Source of the DNA: Anaerolineales bacterium UBA3071
GTDB lineage: Bacteria > Chloroflexota > Anaerolineae > UBA3071
Assembly (NCBI GenBank): GCA_002366755.1
Contig: DFBV01000182.1
Location: forward strand, 2,825-8,246
Direction of reading: 5' to 3'
DNA length: 5,422 bases
Under the pieces are notes generated by a model that was given only the letters and a program-made list of their open reading frames with translations, was not told where the DNA came from and searched no databases. Each line of letters starts with the position of its first letter. Position 1 is the stretch's first letter. Position numbers and translations under genes: made by a program. Of the stretch, positions 1 to 5,033 are shown one piece after another.

Positions 1-209
1 ACCGAGGGGTTGAGTTTGGCGTTCTCCAGGCGGGAGATGTTGGCCTGTTTGGTGCCGGCCCGCTCTGCCAGTTCCTTTTGCGTCCAGCCGTTCTCCAGGC
101 GGAGGTGTAGTACTTGCCTTGCCAGGTCGAGCTTGGGCTGCAGCCGCCGTTGTGCGGCAGCCACCTCGGGATCTCCCAGCAGTTGTCGGCGATATTCCTC
201 CAGATTCAT
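1..209 (-). CDS. XRE-family HTH antitoxin (HigA-like), 3' end cut by window
   Basis: Probable DNA-binding antitoxin of a type II toxin-antitoxin pair; it would neutralise the toxin and repress the shared promoter. The visible 69 residues start MNLEEYRRQLLGDPEVAAAQ and lead into a helix-turn-helix of the Xre/Cro type at about residues 40-66. The signature is NGWTQKELAERAGTKQANIS followed by RLENAKLNPS. The reading frame runs off the window edge, so the C-terminus is not seen. The ATG at 207-209 is chosen because a GGGAG motif lies about 10 bases upstream; an in-frame GTG two codons earlier is possible. It follows the toxin-like ORF by 6 bases, in the toxin-first order typical of higBA loci. 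Family assignment is firm; the HigA label comes from context. Confidence 0.85.
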   Translation of the reverse strand, partial: MNLEEYRRQLLGDPEVAAAQRRLQPKLDLARQVLHLRLENGWTQKELAERAGTKQANISRLENAKLNPS

Positions 210-215
210 ACTCAC

Positions 216-434
216 TCATCTCCCTTCGTCAAAATAGGCCAACCGCTCCCACGCTGTCCGTATGACTGTTCTGCCAGTTGGAACCTGTTTCCTCATGATG
301 GTAGCCACCACGACGAACAAGCGGTGCTCTGGCTCCGGTGCAACGATGTAGAAATGAATCTGGCCACTTGAGGATGGACGCCAACTGTCCAGTCCACGTC
401 TTCTCCCCGTTCTGTGCCATTCACAATATAGCAT
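216..434 (-). pseudogene. HigB/RelE-like toxin, N-terminally truncated
   Basis: The last ~45 residues read like the C-terminal half of a RelE/HigB-family mRNA interferase. The stretch SSSGQIHFYIVAPEPEHRLF is followed by a V-rich strand, RKQ and TAWERLAYFDEGR; compare the usual ELRP..GQIRFFYF, KK.Q.TP and A..R pattern. The normal ~50-60 residue N-terminal portion is absent. The only in-frame ATG (432-434) lies inside the spacer of the promoter that should transcribe the gene, and an in-frame stop lies just upstream near 450. A better placed signal (GGGGAG then GTG at 395-397) starts a different frame that begins VDWTVGVHP and soon ends. This fits a deletion or frameshift that joined the original start to the C-terminal part out of frame. 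The toxin is therefore probably inactive, although a short functional variant cannot be excluded. Confidence 0.6.
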
Positions 435-453
435 GTAAGCTATACGTTGTCAA
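425..453 (-). promoter_or_regulatory. Sigma-70 promoter of the toxin-antitoxin locus
   Basis: On the minus strand TTGACA (448-453) is separated by exactly 17 bases from TATATT (425-430), close to consensus on both boxes. Transcription would start near 418-420, directly ahead of the toxin-like ORF, so the ATG at 434 could not be transcribed from it. Confidence 0.8.
427..444. promoter_or_regulatory. Operator-like inverted repeat in the TA promoter
   Basis: Perfect inverted repeat TATAGC-N6-GCTATA, overlapping the -10 box and most of the spacer. This is the usual position of the antitoxin operator in autoregulated type II toxin-antitoxin systems, so binding of the XRE protein would block RNA polymerase. 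The symmetry is seen directly; the binding partner is inferred from the neighbouring gene. Confidence 0.65.
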
Positions 454-673
454 ATCGCCCATCGCACTGAGCGAGCTACACACTCCTTGATGTCCGGCCG
501 GGGCATGGGACGGCGGAGGCCAGGACGGGACGAAAGGACAGGCCAAAGCCAAAGGAAACCTCCATGTTGTTTGCGTCCAGTGCGCTACAGTGGATTGGGA
601 TCACAACGAGTGCTTCTAGAATCCCCCGAGCCACCTCGCCCGGTAGCCCTCCTCCGTCATCACCGTGTCCAGG
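454..673. other. Gene-poor stretch between TA promoter and integrase remnant
   Basis: No convincing gene. A plus-strand frame at 491-609 is open, contains a CVQC pair and ends at TAG, but it has no start codon and a stop immediately upstream. In the integrase frame the minus strand also stays open past the stop at 674, without recognisable content. Probably eroded sequence of the former mobile element. Confidence 0.4.
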
Positions 674-994
674 TCAGTGGCTCTCTAGTCGCACTCTCTC
701 GTTTGCGACCTTCGCTGTTTCCACATAGCGCAATGGCATTGCCGGCAATGCCCACGCGCCGGCGTCTTGCAGTCGGTCGATCGGCGTCCCGTTTTTGGCC
801 GCTTGCGTGGCCCAGTGGTGTCGGCAGTCGTGGGCGCTCAGCCCCTCCACGCCGATGGACTTGCCCAGCGTCCTCACCCTGGCGGTGATCGCTCTGACCG
901 TCATGCCAATGTCATGCAGCCGGCCATCCTTGCGGCTTGCTCGCAACAGGGACCCCATCGCCTCTGGGCGGGGACGAGGGTCTGCGCTCTTCAA
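674..994 (-). pseudogene. Tyrosine recombinase/integrase, C-terminal catalytic remnant
   Basis: Remnant of a phage- or plasmid-type site-specific recombinase. Over 106 residues it shows GLSAHDCRHHWATQAAKNGT (about 51-70), which carries the HxxR box (H55, R58). A GAW at 79-81 takes the third H/W position, and LRYVE supplies the tyrosine nucleophile (Y90), followed by the usual AKVANE tail. The upstream part, LLRASRKDGRL and MTVRAI, matches the region before the HxxR box. The N-terminal DNA-binding domain and the first catalytic arginine are missing; an intact family member has roughly 300-400 residues. The listed start is a TTG with no clear ribosome binding site, and the frame is bounded upstream by the stop codon of the lipoprotein gene. 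It cannot recombine DNA alone. Its natural-looking C-terminus suggests that only the 5' part was lost. Confidence 0.8.
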
Positions 995-1009
995 CGCGCA
1001 TGACCGCGA

Positions 1010-1624
1010 CTACTGCATGGACTCGGCGATTCGCAGCAACTCCTCTAGAGACATGTCGCCGGTGACAACGTAGGTTATTCCCTCAGCCCACCACGTCACC
1101 GCACCTCTATTGTGCACTGTCCCGCCTATCGCCTGCACGTCGCTCGACTCGTGTCCAATCCCCGGAGCGCCATTCACTTCCACCTCAACCCACCCGTCAT
1201 TGGCCAGACTCCTCAGCGGCCATTGCGGTGGAGCAGTCGCCACGACCTGTCTGATGGTCAGGCCGCCGCCGTAGATGAGGTAGACGGCCCTTGACTCTCC
1301 CAACCAGCCTATGCCCGGCAGTCGGACGCACTGGAGAGTAACGCCCTTGGGCAGGTAGGCAGGCAGCAGGATGTCGAAGACCGTCTCCTGCTCTGCCTCA
1401 GTGAGGGTCACAAACTCCTCCGGCGGGGAGGGGGTCTCACGCGGACCCCGTCCAGTGCGGAGGCTGTCCTCCAGTCCCACGCATTCCACCGGCGCTAGAA
1501 GAGCGGGCACAGGCGTCGGCTCTGGCACGGCCTTTCTCTGCGCACAGCCAGCAAGCCCGCTCGCCAGCACGATGGACGTGACCAGCACTAGGGCTGCTGT
1601 GGAGCCATGCATTCCCAGCTGCAT
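1010..1624 (-). CDS. Secreted lipoprotein with DUF4367-like domain
   Basis: A 204-residue predicted lipoprotein. Residues 8-26 form a hydrophobic signal segment ending in the lipobox LAGC, so Cys27 would be lipidated and the protein held outside the membrane. A proline-rich spacer (PEPTPVP, about 34-40) follows. The C-terminal half (about 84-204) resembles DUF4367: LPAYLPKGVTL, a strand with AVYLIYGGGLTIRQ, EVEVNGAPGIGHES, then WWAEGITYVVTGDMSLEELL. Domains of this type are common on surface proteins of Gram-positives and Chloroflexota, and their function is poorly known. The ATG at 1622-1624 is chosen over one 22 codons upstream (1690) because GGGAGGTG lies 7 bases before it and because the signal peptide then begins normally. 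A consensus promoter lies at 1872-1900, with a short ORF in between. The stop abuts the integrase remnant. Confidence 0.82.
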   Translation of the reverse strand: MQLGMHGSTAALVLVTSIVLASGLAGCAQRKAVPEPTPVPALLAPVECVGLEDSLRTGRGPRETPSPPEEFVTLTEAEQETVFDILLPAYLPKGVTLQCVRLPGIGWLGESRAVYLIYGGGLTIRQVVATAPPQWPLRSLANDGWVEVEVNGAPGIGHESSDVQAIGGTVHNRGAVTWWAEGITYVVTGDMSLEELLRIAESMQ

Positions 1625-1692
1625 GGTTTTGCACCTCCCTTTCGCTTTGCCTGTGACTGTGCGTTTTGCCACCGCTTGTTGGTGGCACATGC

Positions 1693-1806
1693 CTACCCAG
1701 CTGACATAGAACGAGCCTGCTGCGAGCAGGCCATGGCCAACGACATGGACGTCTTGACCTGAGTTGACATGTCTGGAGTGCTGGCCATCAGTTCGTCAGT
1801 GGTCAT
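1693..1806 (-). CDS. Short ORF (37 aa) leading the lipoprotein transcript
   Basis: A small methionine- and serine-rich ORF begins MTTDELMASTPDMSTQVK and contains six methionines in 37 residues. It has no recognisable domain or membrane segment. It is the first ORF with a good ribosome binding site (GGGGA, 7 bases before the ATG) after the promoter at 1872-1900, and it ends 68 bases before the lipoprotein start. It could be a real small protein or a leader ORF controlling the lipoprotein. Coding potential rests only on position and ribosome binding site, so it remains tentative. Confidence 0.4.
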   Translation of the reverse strand: MTTDELMASTPDMSTQVKTSMSLAMACSQQARSMSAG

Positions 1807-1823
1807 GCCATTTTCCCCATAGA

Positions 1824-1848
1824 TTCCGATTAACCCTAATAATCGGAA
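1824..1848 (-). promoter_or_regulatory. Leader hairpin upstream of the 37-aa ORF
   Basis: Perfect 9-bp inverted repeat TTCCGATTA / TAATCGGAA around a 7-base centre. It lies in the predicted untranslated leader, about 18 bases before the short ORF and just ahead of its ribosome binding site. No T-run follows on either strand, so it is not a typical intrinsic terminator. It may be an RNA control element or a regulator site. Confidence 0.45.
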
Positions 1849-1854
1849 GGTATA

Positions 1855-1897
1855 ACAGGTACACTCAGGGCATTTTACAGCGTCCTGAGATACCTGT
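1855..1897. promoter_or_regulatory. Large inverted half-sites framing the promoter
   Basis: Two nested inverted repeats face each other across the -10 box. ACAGGTA (1855-1861) pairs with TACCTGT (1891-1897), and CTCAGG (1864-1869) pairs with CCTGAG (1884-1889). Together they form near-perfect 14-15 bp half-sites around a 14-base centre. The outer right arm overlaps the -35 box and the outer left arm lies just past the predicted transcription start, as expected for a repressor operator. The regulator is unknown. Confidence 0.55.
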
Positions 1898-1900
1898 CAA
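1872..1900 (-). promoter_or_regulatory. Sigma-70 promoter for the lipoprotein unit
   Basis: TTGACA (1895-1900) and TAAAAT (1872-1877) on the minus strand are separated by exactly 17 bases. The start point would be near 1865, giving a leader of about 60 bases before the short ORF at 1806. Confidence 0.75.
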
Positions 1901-2150
1901 ACGCCTCACTCCCTGAAACACTCCCAGGGTGATCCTCACCGGTGTCGTCGGAACTTGTCCCATTCCGCTCTCCCGTGCTCTCTCAGGGTGGCTTTCCTTG
2001 GCATTTTGTAGAGAAGCCCAGGGAAATCCCGTGAACGAGGGATTATCTGATTTTCATCAGGCGGGGAAGCGCTGGCCACTGCCCCGCCCTACCTAGGCCT
2101 GGACCTGCAGGTCAGCGTTGTAGCGAACGGCCGTTCGCTATGGCTAGCGG
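1901..2150. other. Intergenic stretch rich in inverted repeats
   Basis: No convincing gene between the large protein's stop and the lipoprotein promoter. Small dyads occur at 1911-1929 (CCCTG/CAGGG), 1928-1940 (GGTGA/TCACC), 2047-2060 (CTGAT/ATCAG), 2060-2088 (GGCGGGG/CCCCGCC) and 2102-2113 (GACCTGCAGGTC). A 47-codon minus-strand frame (1936-2079, GTG start) has no family resemblance and is not called. Confidence 0.5.
2121..2140. repeat. Perfect 20-bp palindrome after the large gene
   Basis: TAGCGAACGGCCGTTCGCTA is fully self-complementary and begins 10 bases beyond the stop codon of the large minus-strand gene. No T-run follows on the minus strand. It is either a hairpin protecting the transcript end or a binding site for a dimeric DNA-binding protein. 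Confidence 0.7.
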
Positions 2151-4161
2151 CTAACCAGGAAGGAATACTTGCAGTTGGTAGGGTTGGGTTTGACTAGATT
2201 GCGACCGTGAGTTGACCAGTAGGTAGTAGCGACCTGGGAATAGGTCACGTTGCACGATGTGGACAGGCTCACTGTATGTATAGTCGGAGGCAATCACCTG
2301 AGCCTGGTCGTCGTACAAGATCAAATTGTAGTAAGCGTTGGGAATCTCTTCGCTCAGTATCAGTATCGCTTCGAAAAGGCCCTGCGCGGTGACATCCACA
2401 TAAGTAGTAGTCATAGCCATTCTCCGTCCACACAAATGCCTCATAGATGGCCCCTGAGGCCAAAGCGCCGTAGGCTTGAGTAGAGGAATCGTTTGGCTCG
2501 TATGGATCAGATCCCGGTGTGGGTCCCACCGTGGGTGCGAACGTCGGGGTTGCGGTTGCCGTAGGCGTGTCAGTCGCTGTCGGTGTCTTGGTAGGCGTCG
2601 CTGTGGGCTCCAGAACCCGAATGTGCGTTGCCAACACACTGCCATCGGCTTGCTGATTTCCCTCCACCTCTGCCCACCGGCCGATCTCTCGTACCCCCTC
2701 AACTACCGTGCCCTCACCCTCGATCACGGTCCTACCCCCTATCTGCCAACGGTTGCCCGCGATACTTTCGATGCCCCCCCCGAATTGCACCGGATGCTGA
2801 CATTCCACGACGACACTGACAATGACCACCGAGCCGTCGGGGTACTCGTCCAGCGCGACACAGGCCAGGCAACCGACCTCGGGAGAATCACCGCTAACAG
2901 TTTCGGACGGGATACTGTAAGCACTCCCTCCTATCGTCCAGACCTCGCCCTGAATGCTCGTGATCCGGCCGCTGAACTCTCTGCGCTCCACAGCGGGTTC
3001 CTCAACCTTGATGGAGATTGCAGCCAGGACGCCAGCGCTCCACTCGGCGTTCACCCAGACCTTGGCCCCCACAACGGCCTCGCCTGCCCTGTCGTCAATA
3101 GACGTCTCGTCTGTCACCAACACCCGCTGTCCGTCTATCAGCCAGATGTCGCCTTCTTTGCTCTGGATGACGCCCTTGAAACGCACGGCTCGTGGCAATT
3201 CCGGCGTCGGGGTCGGCGGCACCGGTGTGGGCGTGGGTAGATGGGCCAAGCCGCACTCCCTCATGACCAGGGGCAAGTAGACCCAGGCAGACGGAGTTGG
3301 TGTCGCGGTCGGTGTCCGTGTTTCGGTAGGCGTCGGCGTCGGGATCGTGTAGTCACCGAGCTTGACCCAGTGTGCTCCGCTAGGATAGACGGTGACCCGC
3401 AGAACGTTGGACGTGCTGGATCCATAGCCTGGCGGGTCTGTTTCTTCTACCAGGTACTCACCAGGTTCAATCGGACTGAATCCAAATTGGCCTGATGGCC
3501 CCGTCGTCCTGCTGGCTACGACGGTGAAATCTGAAGTCCTGAGAGCGATCAGAACTCCTGCTATTCCTGGCTCACCCACATCCCGCGCACCGTCGCGATC
3601 TTGATCTTCCCACACCATGCCGTGAATCCACGCTGGCGCCACGGTAGCGGTAGGAGTAGCCGTTGGCGTGTGGGTCGGCGTAGGAGTGGCTGTACCGGGC
3701 CGAGCCGCACCCACCGACGCGGCAGCGTCAATCTGGCGCATATTCCACTGGTACTCGGCGTAGTAGCTGTCGTTGGGGGTAATGAGGGCTTGGTAGATGT
3801 AGTCTGGTTCGGCGTAAAGCAGCCGCGGATCAGCCTGCAGTTGCTCGACCAGGGCCAGTTCTTGTCCCTCAGGCACGGCCAGAATCTGGACACCAATCTG
3901 CTCAATCTGGCCAACAACGGTCAGGCCGTGCTGATCTAGCAATCTGCGGGCGGCATCCACTTTCATTCCGTCCTCGAAGCGCACCAGGATACGGCCGGGC
4001 GCGAAAGCGGCCCCAGTCCATGCCCCCCGGAGAGGCACGATTCTGATCTCCTCCGGCAGCGGAGGCTGGGGGGGCGGCGCCGCGCTGGTAATCAGAGGGA
4101 TGATGATCAGCGCAAGCAAGACGGCGAATGCGTGGACGCCGATGTGACAATGCCGTTTCAT
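2151..4161 (-). CDS. Secreted multidomain protein: subtilase propeptide, SdrD_B, 3x DUF5666-like, PPC; frameshifted
   Basis: Encodes an exported surface or extracellular protein. The frame from 4161 runs 586 codons to 2404 and continues one frame over from 2402 to the stop at 2151, giving 669 residues if base 2403 is skipped. Order: signal peptide (about 1-28); subtilase/fervidolysin-type propeptide (about 51-126, with APGRILVRFEDG and LYAEPDYIYQ); only the first strand of a subtilase domain (QWNMRQIDAA, 138-147); TPT linker; SdrD_B domain (178-273, with WEDQDRDGARDVGEPGIAGV); TPT linker ending in YLPLVMR (295-301); TPT linker; three DUF5666-like repeats (about 326-388, 394-456, 458-518); TPT linker; PPC domain (from DPYEPNDS, 552, to the end). 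The Asp, His and Ser blocks of a protease are absent, so it should have no proteolytic activity. The ATG follows GGAGAAGAG and lies one base after the stop of a 40-aa ORF. Domain calls are by eye. The frameshift may be a real mutation or a sequence error. Confidence 0.75.
2512..2607 (-). repeat. Low-complexity TPT linker-coding repeat
   Basis: Degenerate repeat rich in ACN and CCN codons, encoding the threonine/proline spacer of residues 519-550. Equivalent tracts lie at 3196-3240, 3286-3342 and 3634-3699. They separate every domain of the protein and are likely places for slippage and recombination between domains. Confidence 0.75.
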
Positions 4162-4162
4162 G

Positions 4163-4285
4163 CTAGAACTCTTCTCCGTTCTTGGCGTACCATGCCAAGA
4201 AGTGGGACAGCTCTTGTCCTCGCGTCTCAGCGGTGGGCGCCAGCGCTAGGCAGACCACTAGAGCAGAAAACAATGCGCTCCTCAT
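4163..4285 (-). CDS. 40-aa signal-peptide-like mini-protein, coupled to the large secreted protein
   Basis: A short ORF, MRSALFSALVVCLALAPTAE followed by a polar tail RGQELSHFLAWYAKNGEEF. Residues 4-17 form a hydrophobic segment behind a single arginine, so it looks like a secreted or membrane-anchored peptide with a mature part of about 20 residues. The ribosome binding site GAGGA lies 8 bases before the ATG, within a hairpin. Its stop codon is one base ahead of the ATG of the 669-aa protein (TAG-C-ATG), which strongly suggests one transcript and translational coupling. A 6-bp dyad (4181-4199, CTTGGC/GCCAAG) lies inside the ORF near its end. No known family is recognised. It may be a leader peptide controlling the large gene or a partner peptide. 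No clear promoter is visible in the GC-rich sequence upstream. Confidence 0.55.
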   Translation of the reverse strand: MRSALFSALVVCLALAPTAETRGQELSHFLAWYAKNGEEF

Positions 4286-4287
4286 GA

Positions 4288-4303
4288 CACACGTCCTCGT
4301 GTG
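4288..4303 (-). promoter_or_regulatory. Hairpin displaying the mini-gene's ribosome binding site
   Basis: On the minus strand CACACG-AGGA-CGTGTG forms a perfect 6-bp stem whose 4-base loop is exactly the AGGA ribosome binding motif. Two bases separate it from the ATG at 4285. The geometry suggests control of translation initiation, by stem stability or by an RNA-binding protein or antisense RNA. Confidence 0.5.
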
Positions 4304-4457
4304 ACTTGCTGTCCCAGCAGGGTCAGCGCCCGCGATGGCCCCGTGGCTCTTGTGGGACTTGCCCTACGGGCGGCTCGCATGTTCTTGGCCGCCTTGCCGT
4401 TGAGCGCCTCGGCCTGGCAGAGGCACCTGTCGTGCTCCTACTCACGTTGCTGCTCCC

Positions 4458-4667
4458 TCAGCCAGCGCAGGCTGCCGTGGCCACCAGCAGGTCAAACAGA
4501 ACGCTCTCCTGGCGCATCCCCAGGAACGTCGCAATCTGGCCCTGTGGGTCGCAGTCCACCAGCAGAACACGCTTACCCCTCAGCGCCAGGCCGTGGCTCA
4601 GGGTCGCGGCCATCGTGGTTTTCCCGACTCCGCCCTTTTGGTTCGCAATGGCAATGGTCCCTGTCAT
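4458..4667 (-). CDS. ParA-family partition ATPase, truncated N-terminal fragment
   Basis: Start of a ParA/Soj-type Walker ATPase that in intact form segregates plasmid or chromosome copies with a centromere-binding partner. The 69 residues begin MTGTIAIANQ. They carry the deviant Walker A motif KGGVGKTT (11-18) and the Walker A' strand VLLVDCDPQG (34-43). The frame then stops soon after QESVLFDLLV. A normal ParA is about 200-260 residues and needs the later Walker B and C-terminal parts, so this fragment should not function. Neither alternative frame downstream resumes ParA-like sequence, so the cause is a deletion or rearrangement rather than a simple frameshift. The ATG at 4665-4667 is preferred over an upstream GTG because ParA proteins begin close to the first strand. 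It follows the ribbon-helix-helix gene by 50 bases. Confidence 0.78.
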   Translation of the reverse strand: MTGTIAIANQKGGVGKTTMAATLSHGLALRGKRVLLVDCDPQGQIATFLGMRQESVLFDLLVATAACAG

Positions 4668-4686
4668 GGGCTCTGCCCGATAGCAA

Positions 4687-4719
4687 GACACGCCAGCCCC
4701 TCAGTGGGGTTGGCGTGTC
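4687..4719 (-). terminator. Strong intercistronic hairpin between RHH and parA
   Basis: GACACGCCA (4687-4695) pairs with TGGCGTGTC (4711-4719) and CCCC with GGGG. This gives a 14-bp stem (one G-T) with a 5-base loop. It overlaps the last codons and stop of the RHH gene. On the minus strand only TTGCTAT follows, so it is at best a weak intrinsic terminator. It may instead attenuate parA expression or protect the upstream transcript. Confidence 0.55.
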
Positions 4720-4903
4720 AGTCGTCGGGGTGCTCAGCCCAGCTCATCAGGTCGGGCAGAGGCTCAGTCACCCACTCTCGCAGATAGCCCCGGAGAACTT
4801 CGCTGAGTGACGTGCGGAGCACCTTCGCCTTTGCCCTGGCCGCGTCTCGCAACTCCCTGGGCATGATAACCGTGATCTTTGCAGTGTTGGGGTCCTGAGG
4901 CAT
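4718..4903 (-). CDS. Ribbon-helix-helix DNA-binding protein (CopG/Arc-like), likely partition partner
   Basis: A 61-residue protein with the RHH layout: strand KITVIMPRELRDAARAKAKV (about 9-28), then a turn and second helix TSLSEVLRGYLREWV (about 31-45), and an acidic tail ending WAEHPDD. RHH proteins bind DNA as dimers, inserting paired strands into the major groove. Next to ParA they usually act as centromere-binding adaptor (ParG/omega type) and autorepressor. The ATG at 4901-4903 follows a strong GAGGGAGCAGGA sequence. It is the first gene of the unit, upstream of the ParA fragment, with its own promoter at 5005-5033 and a leader of about 95 bases. Length is normal for the family and the gene appears intact. 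The partition role is inferred from the neighbour; it could also be an antitoxin-like regulator. Confidence 0.78.
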   Translation of the reverse strand: MPQDPNTAKITVIMPRELRDAARAKAKVLRTSLSEVLRGYLREWVTEPLPDLMSWAEHPDD

Positions 4904-4927
4904 TCCTGCTCCCTCTCAGTAGCTAGA

Positions 4928-4978
4928 CTGGCCATAACTGGCCGACAGGTGGCATAAGCGGCACGCATAGCCGTGCCG
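4928..4978. promoter_or_regulatory. Candidate RHH operator / centromere repeats in the leader
   Basis: Within the leader of the RHH gene lie loosely repeated decamers in 10-bp phase: CTGGCCATAA (4928), CTGGCCGACA (4938), GGTGGCATAA (4948). A 7-bp hairpin CGGCACG/CGTGCCG follows (4959-4978). Helically phased repeats are typical sites for RHH partition proteins. The match between units is partial. Confidence 0.4.
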
Positions 4979-5004
4979 TTGTTCTGCCGTATGTCTGCCG
5001 TCAC

Positions 5005-5033
5005 AGTATACCACAGAGGGCAAACCTTGTCGA
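5005..5033 (-). promoter_or_regulatory. Sigma-70 promoter of the RHH-parA unit
   Basis: On the minus strand TCGACA (5028-5033, five of six consensus bases) and TATACT (5005-5010) are separated by 17 bases. Transcription would begin near 4998. Confidence 0.7.

Noticed and set aside
590..673. Possible tRNA or attachment-site remnant beside the integrase
   Set aside because: No T-loop consensus, no cloverleaf pairing and no repeated core found within the window.
487..888. 133-codon plus-strand frame overlapping the integrase remnant
   Set aside because: Arginine/proline-rich composition typical of an antisense frame; it lies opposite clear recombinase motifs and has no domain.
1936..2079. 47-codon minus-strand frame starting GTG
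   Set aside because: A GC-rich stretch can give this by chance; no family resemblance, and the ribosome binding site overlaps a hairpin.
2512..2607. CRISPR-like regular repeats
   Set aside because: The repeats are degenerate codon-level TPT coding sequence with no spacers.
2476..3240. 254-codon plus-strand frame
   Set aside because: Antisense shadow of the DUF5666-like and linker region; its composition follows the repeats on the opposite strand.
3561..3917. 118-codon minus-strand frame overlapping the large protein
   Set aside because: Out-of-frame shadow; the main frame carries the recognisable propeptide and SdrD_B domains.
4301..4810. 169-codon plus-strand frame
   Set aside because: Lies opposite the ParA and RHH genes, which have clear motifs; no domain is seen in it.
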